64,000 nt of DNA. Source: Microbispora hainanensis. GTDB lineage: Bacteria; Actinomycetota; Actinomycetes; Streptosporangiales; Streptosporangiaceae. The stretch covers positions 2,604,001 to 2,668,000 of the forward strand of contig NZ_CP108086.1 of the NCBI RefSeq assembly GCF_036186745.1. The letters are read 5' to 3'. Positions 21,478 to 29,996 of this stretch are shown one piece after another (positions within the stretch are counted from its first letter, which is position 1; each line of letters starts with the position of its first letter). The notes below the pieces were generated by a model. The model made no database searches. It was not told where the DNA came from and worked only from the letters and a program-made list of their open reading frames with translations. Made by a program: the position numbers and the translations under genes.

Positions 21478-23274
21478 CTAGGAACGGCCCAGGGTGCGGA
21501 CGGCGAAGTCGATCGACGCGGCCATCTGGTGCACCCGCTCCTCCACCATCGACGTGCCCGGCCCGGCGCCGCACCGGTGGACGCACGCCTCCCTGCCGTG
21601 GTCCGCCAGGGCCCGCACGTAGCGTTCGACCTGCCGCGCCGGGCCGCGCGGGTCGTTCGCGCCCGTGAGGATCAGCAGCGGCGCCTGCACCATGTCGGCG
21701 TAGGTGATCGGGGAGGACGCGGCGTATCGCTCGGGCACCTCGGCCGGGGAGCCGCCCAGCAGCGCCCGGTGGGCCGCGCGCAGGCATTCGGCCTCGTCCT
21801 CGTACGCCGCCGCGTGGTCGGCGATCGGCATGGCGGCGATCCCCGCCGCCCACGACTTCGGCTGGGTGCCGAGCGCCAGCAGGGTCAGGTAACCGCCCCA
21901 CGCCCGGCCGGCGAGCACGAGACGGTCGGGGTCGGCGATGCCGCGCTCCACCGCCCACTCGCGTACCGCCGCCACGTCGGCCAGCTCGATGTGGCCGATG
22001 TCGCCGCGCAGGGCATCGCGCCAGGCCGAGCCGTACCCGGCCGAACCCCGGTGGTTCACCCTGATCACCGCGAAGCCGCTGTCGACCCATGCCGCGACCT
22101 GCGGCCGGAACGAGTCGTCGTCCTGGCCGCCCGGGCCGCCGCCGAACCCCGGCAGCGTGCTGCGCAGGAGGAACACCGTGGGGTAGGGCGCGGCCACCCG
22201 CTCCGGCCGGGAGACGAGGGCGTGGATGCGCCCGCCGGGGCCCTCCACGTCGATGTCCTCCAGCGGCACGGACGGCGGCGGCGTGCGCCCGGGGCTGAAG
22301 ACCACGTGGCCGTTGCTCGACTTGACGACCGGCGGGTGGGCGGCGCTCGACCAGGCGTACTCGACGGTGCCGTCGGGGCGTGGCGCGGCCGCCTCGATCA
22401 CCCCGTGCGGGCTCTCGATCGGGGTGAGGCCGCCTCCGGCGAGGTCGTAGCGGAGCAGTTCGGTGCGTCCCCGCTGGGTGTGGATGATGAGCAGCGCCCG
22501 GCCGTCGTCGTACCAGTCCGCGGAGATCTCGCCGCGCACCCGCAGCCAGATCTCCCGCTGCTCGCCGGTGACCGGGTCCCACACGAGCGGTTCGCGGCGG
22601 CCCCGGCGCTCGTGCAGGACGAGCAGGCGCCGGTCGCCGGGGACGGGGGCGAACCTGCCGCCGGTCACACCGCGGCCCGGCCCGTCGTTCAGCTCGGCGA
22701 CCGTCGAGCCGTTCGCCCTGATCACCCGCAGGGCGGGGTGCATGACGTCGCCGTGCTCGCTGTGGTTGACGGCGATGAGCGAGCCGTCGAGCGACATGTC
22801 CGCGACCGCGGCGTACTCGTCGTGGCGATACAGCGTGACCGGCTCGCTTCCCGGCCTGGCCAGCAGGATCTCGAAGCCGTCCCGGGAGGAGCGGCCGACG
22901 GCCGCGGCGCCGTCGGAGGCGAGCGCGAGGCCGCAGGGGTGGCCGGGCGGCATGGCCAGGGGCACGTCCGGGCCGCCGTGGAACGGCTGGCGCGACCACA
23001 CACCGAACCCATCGTCATAACCGTCGGTGTCGCCGGGTGTGTCGCCGAACCACCAGATCCACTGGCCGGTGGGGTCGATCGCGCCATGGCGGGTGCCGTG
23101 GGGGTGGTCGGTGACCTGGCGGGTCTGGCCGCTCGCCCGGTCCCAGGCGTAGATCTCCCAGGAGCCCGAGGCGTTGCCGCGATAGACGGCCCGCTGCGGC
23201 GCCTGGCGCGCCCACGTGGGCAGGGTCACGCGGGGTGCCCGGAACCTGGCCTGCCAGCGTTCCTCGGCCTTCAT
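21478..23274 (-). CDS. S9 (prolyl oligopeptidase) family protein, catalytic Ser and His replaced
   Basis: A 598-residue protein with a WD40-like beta-propeller front (~1-340) and an alpha/beta-hydrolase C-terminal domain of peptidase family S9. The nucleophile elbow, normally G-x-S-x-G-G, reads GRAWGG, putting alanine (residue 458, codon 21901-21903) at the serine position. The catalytic histidine motif, GHG in relatives, reads GPG (P572, codon 21559-21561). The aspartate (D541 in GANDPRG) is kept. The frame is otherwise intact, with no stop or shift, so this is a probable pseudo-enzyme and not a decaying gene. ATG 23274 is preferred because GGGAGG precedes it; upstream in-frame starts lack a ribosome site. 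Confidence 0.9.
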   Translation of the reverse strand: MKAEERWQARFRAPRVTLPTWARQAPQRAVYRGNASGSWEIYAWDRASGQTRQVTDHPHGTRHGAIDPTGQWIWWFGDTPGDTDGYDDGFGVWSRQPFHGGPDVPLAMPPGHPCGLALASDGAAAVGRSSRDGFEILLARPGSEPVTLYRHDEYAAVADMSLDGSLIAVNHSEHGDVMHPALRVIRANGSTVAELNDGPGRGVTGGRFAPVPGDRRLLVLHERRGRREPLVWDPVTGEQREIWLRVRGEISADWYDDGRALLIIHTQRGRTELLRYDLAGGGLTPIESPHGVIEAAAPRPDGTVEYAWSSAAHPPVVKSSNGHVVFSPGRTPPPSVPLEDIDVEGPGGRIHALVSRPERVAAPYPTVFLLRSTLPGFGGGPGGQDDDSFRPQVAAWVDSGFAVIRVNHRGSAGYGSAWRDALRGDIGHIELADVAAVREWAVERGIADPDRLVLAGRAWGGYLTLLALGTQPKSWAAGIAAMPIADHAAAYEDEAECLRAAHRALLGGSPAEVPERYAASSPITYADMVQAPLLILTGANDPRGPARQVERYVRALADHGREACVHRCGAGPGTSMVEERVHQMAASIDFAVRTLGRS

Positions 23275-23382
23275 GCCGGCCCTCCCCTGCGCTTCTACGG
23301 GGTCGGGTTCAGTATGTCCCGCCAGACGCGACAATGCCTGACAAACAGGTGATGTCGGGCCACAAGTTCGGCGGTGTGCCCC

Positions 23383-23436
23383 TCAGGACAGGTCCAGCCC
23401 GGCGAGCTGGGCGCGGCTCGCCACGTCGAGCTTCGG
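23383..23436 (-). pseudogene. Remnant of a LuxR-type regulator C-terminus
   Basis: On the minus strand 17 codons read PKLDVASRAQLAGLDLS and then stop. This matches the last turn of a LuxR helix-turn-helix domain (the usual form is xKLGVxSRAQLA). Nothing upstream in any frame continues the domain, so only a tail remains. The match is short and the call tentative. Confidence 0.4.
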
Positions 23437-23560
23437 AAACGGCGGTCACCCCCGCGATCCGCGCCATCCGTGCCATCGCACCATCCCACCAGGGGCGTGG
23501 CGATCCTGCGCGCGTGACCGGTGCCGCGTGGTCAGGACGTGGCGGTCCTGTGGGTGAAGG

Positions 23561-23650
23561 AGCGGGTGATGATCCAGCGGGTGAAGGTTCAGCGGGTGAG
23601 GGTTCAGCGGGTGAGGGTTCAGCGGGTGACGGCCCAGCGGGTGATGTGGA
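23561..23650 (+). repeat. 15-bp tandem repeat spanning the end of the RlmA-like gene
   Basis: AGCGGGTGA recurs exactly every 15 bp at 23561, 23576, 23591, 23606, 23621 and 23636. On the minus strand the units encode the end of the RlmA-like protein (ITRW, then VTR-stop) and continue past its stop, where each later unit carries TGA or TGG at the same place. The rest of 23275-23560 shows only the LuxR remnant. Confidence 0.85.
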
Positions 23651-24503
23651 AGGACGCGGTCACCGGCACCGGGTCGGGCAGCGCGCCGATCTTCGCGGCC
23701 AGCTCCTCCGGGCGGGTGTGCCAGGCGCTCGGGCCCATCCCGACCACCGCCTCGATCTCCTCGTGGCCGAGGGAGAGCGCGATCTCCTGGGTCTCCTCCG
23801 CGACGCGGGTGAACCGGCCGCCCAGGGCGTCGTCCAGGCGGCGGTCCTTGTCCTCGTCCACGTTGAGCAGGCCGAGCCGTTCGACGAGCGGGCTCAGGTG
23901 GCCGGGGCCGGGCGTGACGACGACCAGCGTGCCGCCCGGCCGCAGCACCCGGGCGAACTCCTCCGCGTTGCGCGGCGCGAAGACGTTGAGCAGCACGTCG
24001 ACGCGGTCGTCGGCGACGGGGATCGGCCGCCACACGTCCGCCACCACGGCGCCGATGCGGGGATGCGCGCGGGCGGCCCGCTTCAGCGCGTGCTTGGACA
24101 CGTCGAGCGCGATGCCCACGGCGGCGTCGCCGAGCGCCGCGGCCAGGTAGTAGCCGGTGCCCGCGCCGGCGTCGGCCACCACGGCGGCGCCCTCGCACAG
24201 CCGGGCGAGGCGGCCGGCCAGCGGGGCGTAGTGGCCCGCCTCCAGGAAGCGCGCCCGCGCGGCCACCATGGCGGGCGTGTCGGCCGTGCCGGCCGGGCGG
24301 GTCAGCATGTTCACGTATCCCTGGCGCGCCACGTCGAAGGAGTGGCCGTGTGCGCATCTGACCGACCCCTCGGCCAGGTGGATCGCCGTACGGCAGGCCG
24401 GGCAGACGAGGTGGTCGATGACGTCGGCGAGCACCCGTCCATCATCCACCCCGAGCGGAGTGCGAACCGGCGGCAAGCCGGCTTTCCCAGGGGAGACCGA
24501 CAT
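23619..24503 (-). CDS. RlmA-family 23S rRNA (guanine-N1)-methyltransferase-like protein
   Basis: A 294-residue protein. An N-terminal zinc ribbon (VCPACRTAIH with VRCAHGHSFD) is followed by the family segment RQGYVNMLTRP, then a Rossmann methyltransferase with the SAM motif VVADAGAGTGYY and the catalytic-side LLNVFAPRN. This fits RlmA(I)/(II) (RrmA, TlrB), which methylate G745 or G748 of 23S rRNA in helix 35; RlmA(II)/TlrB gives tylosin-type macrolide resistance in producers. Which base is modified cannot be told. ATG 24503 is supported by AGAGG. It is divergent from the MBL gene with only 19 bases between start codons. Its 3' end lies inside a 15-bp tandem repeat. Confidence 0.88.
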   Translation of the reverse strand: MSVSPGKAGLPPVRTPLGVDDGRVLADVIDHLVCPACRTAIHLAEGSVRCAHGHSFDVARQGYVNMLTRPAGTADTPAMVAARARFLEAGHYAPLAGRLARLCEGAAVVADAGAGTGYYLAAALGDAAVGIALDVSKHALKRAARAHPRIGAVVADVWRPIPVADDRVDVLLNVFAPRNAEEFARVLRPGGTLVVVTPGPGHLSPLVERLGLLNVDEDKDRRLDDALGGRFTRVAEETQEIALSLGHEEIEAVVGMGPSAWHTRPEELAAKIGALPDPVPVTASFHITRWAVTR

Positions 24504-24522
24504 TGGCCTCTATGGTGGTGCG

Positions 24523-25254
24523 ATGTCGCACCATGAGCCGAGAATCGTGTCCGGTGCCGAGATCGTGCCGCTCTGCGATGCCGTGGGGCCGATGAAGGAT
24601 CCGGTCCGCAAACCGCTGCCCGAGATGTTCGCCGGTGCCGCGTTCGCGCCCGACGAGGAGTGGGTGCTGCACTTCCACTGCTACCTGGTGCGGGCGGCGG
24701 GCCGTACGGTCCTGGTGGACACCGGGATCGGCGGCGCGGACTCGCCCGCGACCTGGGCGCCGCTGCCCGGCCGCCTGACCGAGGAGCTGGCCGCCGCCGG
24801 GACCGCGCCGGAGGACGTGGACGTCGTGGTGCTCACCCACCTGCACAGCGACCACATGGGCGGCGCGGTGGCGGGTGGCGCGCCCGTCTTCCCGAACGCC
24901 CGCCACATCGTGCAGCGAGCGGAGGTCGAGTGGGCCTCAGCCCCGGTGCGCGAGCTGATCCTCGATCCCCTGCGGGACCTGCTCGACGTCGCCGACGGCG
25001 ACGTGGAAGCCGTGCCCGGCGTCCGGGTGCTGCACGCCCCCGGGCACACGCCCGGCCACCAGTGCGTCGAGGCGGGCGACGTCGTCATGAGCGGCGACGT
25101 CCTGCACCACCCCGTGCAGCTCGCCGATCCCACGATCCGTTACGTGTACGACGAGGACCCCGGCCTCGCCGTACGGACGCGCACGGACGTCCTCGCCCGA
25201 GCCGCCGTCCTCGCCCCCGCCCACTTCCCCGACCCCTTCGTGTACGTGAAGTAA
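24523..25254 (+). CDS. MBL-fold metallo-hydrolase
   Basis: A 243-residue metallo-beta-lactamase-fold enzyme. The zinc-binding signature THLHSDHMGG (HxHxDH) is present, with HAPGHTPGHQC supplying the next histidine, MSGDVLHH the bridging aspartate and APAHFPDP the last histidine. Relatives include lactonase-like hydrolases, but the substrate is unknown. ATG 24523 is six bases after TATGGT (24511-24516), which would suit a leaderless transcript. No standard ribosome site is seen. Confidence 0.9.
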   Translation: MSHHEPRIVSGAEIVPLCDAVGPMKDPVRKPLPEMFAGAAFAPDEEWVLHFHCYLVRAAGRTVLVDTGIGGADSPATWAPLPGRLTEELAAAGTAPEDVDVVVLTHLHSDHMGGAVAGGAPVFPNARHIVQRAEVEWASAPVRELILDPLRDLLDVADGDVEAVPGVRVLHAPGHTPGHQCVEAGDVVMSGDVLHHPVQLADPTIRYVYDEDPGLAVRTRTDVLARAAVLAPAHFPDPFVYVK

Positions 25255-25298
25255 TCATCCGGTCGCTCTTCGCTCATCTTCTTGTTAAGATCTTGGTT

Positions 25299-25604
25299 AT
25301 GGCTGCACAACGTACGTACGCTCTAATCGTGGGTGCCAAGGAGGAGCGCATCAACCTGCGCGTGGATGCGGAGACCAAGCGGCTGCTGGAGAACGCGAGC
25401 GAGGCTGCCGGGGACACCGTCTCCTCATTCGTCCTCGGTGCGGCTACCACGGCCGCCCGCGAGTTGCTGGCGGACCGGACGGTTTTCCGGCTTGATGAGG
25501 AGCAGTGGCAGGCCTTTGACGCGGCCCTGTCCCGGGAGTCCCGTGACGTGCCGGGGCTCGCCGAGCTCATGAGGGCTCCGACGATCCTGGACGAAGGCCC
25601 GTGA
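25299..25604 (+). CDS. tacA: DUF1778 / TacA-type antitoxin
   Basis: A 101-residue protein with an N-terminal ribbon-helix-helix (KEERINLRVDAETKRLLENASEAAGDTVSSFVLGAA) and the DUF1778 tail (FRLDEEQWQAFDAALSR…PGLAELM) that wraps and inhibits its toxin. It overlaps the acetyltransferase gene by 4 bases (GTGA), the classic layout of tacAT-type type II toxin-antitoxin pairs, where the complex also represses its own promoter. An 8-bp palindrome AAGATCTT at 25287-25294, just before the ATG, is a possible operator. Confidence 0.9.
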   Translation: MAAQRTYALIVGAKEERINLRVDAETKRLLENASEAAGDTVSSFVLGAATTAARELLADRTVFRLDEEQWQAFDAALSRESRDVPGLAELMRAPTILDEGP

Positions 25605-26185
25605 AGCTGTCTCAGGTTGCCCCCGTCACCAAAGACGACGACCTCGACGGCTTCGACTGTGGTTCTCCCGCCCAGAGTGAGTGGCTGACGCGCCATGCGC
25701 TACAGGCGCACGCGAGCGGGGGATGTCGCGTCTATGTCGTCCGCGACATCGGTTCTGGCAAGGTGGTGGGTTACTACGCGCTCGCGGCCGGGAGCGTCAG
25801 GCTCGGCGAGGCTCCTGCGCGGCTGCCCAAGGGGGCCGGTCGTCACGCACAACCCGTGGTGATCCTGGCCAGGCTGGGAGTGGACAGAGCCGCACAGGGC
25901 ATTGGGCTCGGACGGGCGCTCGTGGTGGACGCTCTCCGGAGAGTGGTGCGGGTCGCAGATCAGATCGGTGTGCGAGCCATGCTCATCCACTGTGAGAGCG
26001 AGACGGCACGGGCCTTCTATCTGCGGCTCGCCGCGTTCGAGCAGAGCCCGAGCGACCCGCTGCACCTCCTGCTGCTGATGAAGGACCTGCGACGGGCAGT
26101 TCCCGGCGGTGCGTGGGATGACGTGCCGGGGACGATCCCCGGCTGCACGGTGGCGGTTGACGTGGAGAACGGCCGCGACAGTTGA
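25601..26185 (+). CDS. tacT: TacT-type GNAT acetyltransferase toxin
   Basis: A 194-residue GNAT enzyme. The acetyl-CoA loop is in ILARLGVDRAAQGIGLGRALVVDA, and the catalytic tyrosine region is ARAFYLRLAAFEQSPSDPLHLLLLMKDLRRA. TacT enzymes acetylate the amino group of charged tRNAs and stop translation. The start GTG 25601 overlaps the antitoxin stop, indicating coupling. Members normally end soon after KDLRRA; here about 27 further residues (PGGAWDDVPGTIPG…) run up to the MFS remnant and may be junction sequence. Confidence 0.9.
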   Translation: MKLSQVAPVTKDDDLDGFDCGSPAQSEWLTRHALQAHASGGCRVYVVRDIGSGKVVGYYALAAGSVRLGEAPARLPKGAGRHAQPVVILARLGVDRAAQGIGLGRALVVDALRRVVRVADQIGVRAMLIHCESETARAFYLRLAAFEQSPSDPLHLLLLMKDLRRAVPGGAWDDVPGTIPGCTVAVDVENGRDS

Positions 26186-26186
26186 C

Positions 26187-26505
26187 GCGGGCGGGCTTTG
26201 GTGAGGCGGGGGCCGGGACGGCGGGGGTGCGCGGAGCGGCGCGGCGGCGGGCGCGATAGCGGATCACCTGTACGGCCCCGAGCAGCCAGATCGGATACTG
26301 CACGGCGAACGCCCAGCGGAAGTCGTTCTGCAGGTCCATGACGATCCCGACGAGCGCGATCAGGGACATCGAGGCGGCGAAAACCACCGCCGTTGACGAT
26401 GCCGGTCGCCACGCCGATGTGCTCGGCCGGGTTGAAGGTGCGGGCGTAGTCGAAGCCGACCAGCACCCTCCCGGCGACGGTCTCCGGGAGGCCGGTGGCG
26501 TTGAT
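26187..26505 (-). pseudogene. MFS transporter C-terminal remnant, frameshifted
   Basis: Minus-strand codons from ~26503 read INATGLPETVAGRVLVGFDYARTFNPAEHIGVATGIVNGGGF. After a one-base insertion in a T run near 26390, the next frame continues AASMSLIALVGIVMDLQNDFRWAFAVQYPIWLLGAVQVIRYRARRR. This is the last ~100 residues of a major facilitator transporter. The first ~75% is absent and no stop occurs before the frame enters the antisense of tacT. It is therefore a truncated, frameshifted gene bounded by the toxin pair on one side and a SnoaL-like gene on the other. Confidence 0.8.
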
Positions 26506-26558
26506 TTTCCTCCTTGTTTGTCGGCATTTCGATACGCTTGTCCGGAGAGGGGGCTCCG

Positions 26559-26990
26559 ATGTCCGACGTCGTGAACCGCATGATCGCCGCGATGAACGAC
26601 CATGACATCGACGCCGTGTTGCGGTGCTTCACGCTGGACGCGGTGGTGGTCGGGCCGGAGTTCGAGGCGGGGAACCCGAATGAGATCGCTTCCTACTTCC
26701 TGCAGATCTGGGAGGGATTTCCGGATCTGCGGCTCCTGCTCTGGGGGAGGGTCGGCCACGGTGACGCGCTGGCGACGGAGCTGCTGGCCACGGGGACCCA
26801 TCGGGGGCCCTACCTGATCGCCGACGGCCAGGTCCTGGAGCCGACGGGACGCTTCACCTCTCTGCGCGTCTCCTGGTTCTGGCACATAGCGAACGACCTC
26901 ATCGTCAGCCAGCGCTACTACTACGACCAGCTGGAGCTCTACACGCAGCTCGGGCTGCGCATGCCGCTGACCTTCGACCCGACCGCCTGA
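26559..26990 (+). CDS. NTF2-like / SnoaL-like protein
   Basis: A 143-residue protein with the NTF2-like cone fold: an opening helix pair (VVNRMIAAMNDHDIDAVLRCFTLDAVVVG) and then a curved sheet containing GRVGHGDALATELLATGTHRGP and RFTSLRVSWFWHIANDLIVSQRYYYDQLEL. SnoaL-like members are cyclases, hydrolases or binding proteins; no catalytic residues can be assigned. ATG 26559 follows GGAGAGGGG. Confidence 0.82.
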   Translation: MSDVVNRMIAAMNDHDIDAVLRCFTLDAVVVGPEFEAGNPNEIASYFLQIWEGFPDLRLLLWGRVGHGDALATELLATGTHRGPYLIADGQVLEPTGRFTSLRVSWFWHIANDLIVSQRYYYDQLELYTQLGLRMPLTFDPTA

Positions 26991-27149
26991 CGGGTCTTCT
27001 CCCGCACGGACCCCGGCGAGCGTATGTGCGGGCACATGCCCCTATGGCCGGATCCGAGGGATGCGTGTCCCATACGGCGGCGATGGATCGCCCGGCCGGG
27101 CGCATTGATGCCAGGTGATTCCTGCACCCGTTCATCAGGAGGACATGGC

Positions 27150-28385
27150 ATGCGTCCTGTCGATTCCCCCGGCGTCGTCGCCGGATCCCCCGCGCCCGTC
27201 GGCGCGTCACCCGCCCGGCAGGCCCTCACCGCGCTCGGCCTGGCCGCGGGACCGGTCGTCGCGCTCGGCTTCACCCGCTTCGCCTACGCGCTGCTGCTCC
27301 CCGCCATGCACGAGCGGCTGCACTGGTCGTACGCGCAGGCGGGCGGCATGAACACGGCCAACGCGCTGGGCTACATCATCGGTGCGGGCACGGCCGCCTT
27401 CTGGGCGCGGCGGCTCGGCAACCGCGCCGCGTTCCTGTGGGGGCTCGTGGTGAGCGCGCTGTCCCTGTGCGCGACGGCGGCCACGGCGGACTTCCCCGTG
27501 CTGCTCGCCCTGCGCTTCGCCGGGGGATTCACCACTGCGGTCGCGTTCGTGGTCGGTTCCGCTCTCGCCTCACGTGTCGCGACCGGCGCCGGCCGCGGCC
27601 GTGCGGCGCTGCCGGTCGCGATCTACATGGCGGGCGTCGGCGCGGGCGTGGTGATCTCCGGGCTTGTCGTGTCGGCCGCGCTGTCGGCCGGGCAGGACGC
27701 GGGCTGGCGGCTCGGCTGGCTGCTCATGGGCCTCGCCTCGGTCGCCGCCCTGCTGCCCGCCTGGCTCGGCGCCCGCGCGGTCGCGGAGCCCACCGGCCCG
27801 CACGCGGCCATGCTCACCGCAGGTCAGGTGCGCCGCCTCGCCCCCACACTGGTCTGGTACGTGCTGTTCGGCGCCGGATACGTCAGTTACATGACGTTCG
27901 CGGTCGCACTGCTGCGCACCCAGGGACTGGGCTCCTCGATCGTCTCCGTGTTCTTCGTCGTGCTCGGCGCGGCCTCGGCGGTCGCCACGCTGACGGTGTG
28001 GAGCCACCTCGCGGGACGGCTGCGCGGCGGGCGCGCCCCCGCCCTCGTCGCCGCGCTGGTCTTCCTCGGTGTGCTGCCCGTGCTGCTCATGAGCCCCGGA
28101 TCGGCCGCCGCGCTGCTGTCGGCCGTCGTCTTCGGCGCGAGCTTCATGGCCGGTCCCACGGCCGCCACCGTGATCGCCCGGCGGATGCTCCCCGCGTACG
28201 GCTGGACGGCGGGCATCGCGGTGCTGACCGTGGCCTTCTCGCTCGGCCAGGCCGCCGGGCCCCTGGTGTCGGGGTTGCTGTCCGACGGCCAGGGCGGCAT
28301 CGCCCGGGGCCTGTGGCTGTCGGCGGTCCTGCTCGTCCTCGCCGCCGTCGCCGCCCTGTTCCAGCGCGAGCACACCCCGTCCTGA
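27150..28385 (+). CDS. YbfB/YjiJ-family MFS transporter
   Basis: A 411-residue membrane protein with about 12 hydrophobic segments. The opening GLAAGPVVALGFTRFAYALLLPAMHERLHWSYAQAGGMNTANALGYIIGA is typical of the YbfB/YjiJ branch of the major facilitator superfamily (MFS_4), whose substrates are mostly unknown. ATG 27150 follows AGGAGG. A GlxA-type regulator begins 53 bases after its stop on the same strand and may control it. Confidence 0.9.
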   Translation: MRPVDSPGVVAGSPAPVGASPARQALTALGLAAGPVVALGFTRFAYALLLPAMHERLHWSYAQAGGMNTANALGYIIGAGTAAFWARRLGNRAAFLWGLVVSALSLCATAATADFPVLLALRFAGGFTTAVAFVVGSALASRVATGAGRGRAALPVAIYMAGVGAGVVISGLVVSAALSAGQDAGWRLGWLLMGLASVAALLPAWLGARAVAEPTGPHAAMLTAGQVRRLAPTLVWYVLFGAGYVSYMTFAVALLRTQGLGSSIVSVFFVVLGAASAVATLTVWSHLAGRLRGGRAPALVAALVFLGVLPVLLMSPGSAAALLSAVVFGASFMAGPTAATVIARRMLPAYGWTAGIAVLTVAFSLGQAAGPLVSGLLSDGQGGIARGLWLSAVLLVLAAVAALFQREHTPS

Positions 28386-28438
28386 CCGGCTCTCCGGCGG
28401 GGTCGGCGATGCGGAAGGGGGTGGCGCAGACTGGACGC

Positions 28439-29419
28439 ATGGGCGTCCGGACGCGGGCGGGTCACTGCGTGGTCGTCGTCGTGTACGACGGCGTCCGGCT
28501 GCTGGACGTGACCGGCCCCCTGGAGGTGTTCACCGTCGCCAACGAGCACGGGGCGACGTACCGGCTGCGGACGGCCTCCCCGGGCGGGCGGGACATCAGG
28601 ACCAGCGGCGGCGTCCGGCTCGGCGCCGACCTGGCGCTGGAGGACCTGGGCGGGGAGTCTCCCGACGTGCTGCTCGTGCCGGGCAGCCCGGACGTCGCGG
28701 CCACCGAACGCGACCCGGTGCTGCTCGACCAGATCCGCCGGCTGTCGGAGCGGGCCGGGTGCACGGCGTCGGTGTGCGCCGGGGCGTTCGTTCTCGCGGC
28801 GGCCGGGATCCTCGACGGACGCCGGGCGGCCACCCACTGGGACCTGGCCGACCGCCTGGCGCTCAGCTATCCCCGTGTGACGGTCGACCCGGACGCCATC
28901 TTCGTCCGGGACGGCCGCGTGATCACCTCGGCGGGGGTGACGTCCGGAATCGACCTGGCGCTGGGTCTGGTCGAGGAGGACTACGGCCCCGGCCTGGCCC
29001 GGACGGTCGCCAAGCACATGGTGGTGTTCATGCAGCGGCCGGGCGGCCAGTCGCAGTTCAGCGTGCGGTTGCGTTCCGGCGGCACGGGCGGCGGGACCCT
29101 GCGGCAGGTGCTCGACGCGGTGACCGTCGACCCGGCCGCGGATCACGGGCTGACCGCGATGGCCGCCCGGGCGGGGCTGAGCGTCCGCCAGCTCACCCGG
29201 CTGTTCAAGGGGGAGACGGGCATGACCCCCGCCCGGTACGTCGAGCTCGTGAGGGTCGAGACGGCGCGGGGCCTGCTGGAGGCAGGGAACGACCCGCTCG
29301 ACGTGGTCGCGCGGCATGCCGGGTTCGGCACGCCCGAGACCATGCGGCGGGCGTTCGTCCGGGAGATCGGCGTGCCGCCCGCCGCATATCGGTCGCGTTT
29401 CCGCACCACCGGCGCGTAG
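28439..29419 (+). CDS. GlxA-family transcriptional regulator (DJ-1/PfpI plus AraC)
   Basis: A 326-residue protein. Residues ~5-190 form a DJ-1/PfpI-like domain (VVVVVYDGVRLLDVTGPLEVFTVAN, then the elbow region TASVCAGAFVLAAAGILDGRRATHW with AATHWDLAD). Residues ~215-320 form an AraC-type pair of helix-turn-helices (AARAGLSVRQLTRLFKGETGMTPARYVELVRVETAR, VARHAGFGTPETMRRAFVREIGVPPAAYRSRF). GlxA regulators are DNA-binding proteins with a ligand-sensing amidotransferase-like domain. ATG 28439 is chosen for homology; ATG 28409 is an in-frame alternative. It probably shares a transcript with the upstream transporter. Confidence 0.9.
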   Translation: MGVRTRAGHCVVVVVYDGVRLLDVTGPLEVFTVANEHGATYRLRTASPGGRDIRTSGGVRLGADLALEDLGGESPDVLLVPGSPDVAATERDPVLLDQIRRLSERAGCTASVCAGAFVLAAAGILDGRRAATHWDLADRLALSYPRVTVDPDAIFVRDGRVITSAGVTSGIDLALGLVEEDYGPGLARTVAKHMVVFMQRPGGQSQFSVRLRSGGTGGGTLRQVLDAVTVDPAADHGLTAMAARAGLSVRQLTRLFKGETGMTPARYVELVRVETARGLLEAGNDPLDVVARHAGFGTPETMRRAFVREIGVPPAAYRSRFRTTGA

Positions 29420-29449
29420 CTAGGCTCGGGGCATGAGATCGGAGCTGCG

Positions 29450-29923
29450 ATGATCCCGGCGGACGCCTTCTACGCGGGGCTGTTCAAGGTGGCCGCCGCT
29501 GCGGCCGGTTTCCTCACCGACTCCTCCGGGCGGGTCCTGCTCGTGAAGCCCGGCTATCGCGACCACTGGGGCTGGCCGGGGGGCCACATCGACGAGGGCG
29601 AGTCGCCCGAGGCGGCCTGTGGCCGCGAGCTGGCCGAGGAGCTGGGCCTCACCCGGCAGGTGGGCCGCCTCCTCGTGGTCCAGTGGGTGCCGCCGCTGGA
29701 CGACCGGCCGATCCCCCTGGTCCACTTCCTGTTCGACTGCGGCACGTTCGAAGACGGCACAGGCGTCGTCCTCCAGGAGGAGGAGCTGGACGACTACGGG
29801 TTCTTCACGGCGGAGCAGGCCGCCACCCTCATGCCGGCCTACCTGGTGGCGCGGCTGAGGGCCGCGCAGCGGGCCCGCGCGACCGGCGAGACCGTCTATC
29901 TCCCTGTCACCGTCGCCGAATAG
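29450..29923 (+). CDS. NUDIX hydrolase
   Basis: A 157-residue protein with a complete Nudix box (GGHIDEGESPEAACGRELAEELGL, pattern GX5EX7REUXEEXGU), the metal-binding loop that hydrolyses nucleoside-diphosphate derivatives. The preceding WGWPGGH and the following VVQWVPPLDDRPIPLVHFLFDCG are usual for small actinobacterial members of unknown substrate. The ATG follows GGAG by about 5 bases. It lies 30 bases after the GlxA gene on the same strand. Confidence 0.92.
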   Translation: MIPADAFYAGLFKVAAAAAGFLTDSSGRVLLVKPGYRDHWGWPGGHIDEGESPEAACGRELAEELGLTRQVGRLLVVQWVPPLDDRPIPLVHFLFDCGTFEDGTGVVLQEEELDDYGFFTAEQAATLMPAYLVARLRAAQRARATGETVYLPVTVAE

Positions 29924-29996
29924 TTTGCCGTCCCCGTGGAATGGGGTGGACGAACACGCCACGGTGAACGCGCGTGACGCGACGGGACGGTGAGGC

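Noticed and set aside
23561..23650. CRISPR-like look of the 15-bp repeats
   Set aside because: Units are directly adjacent with no spacers, and no cas gene is present in the window.
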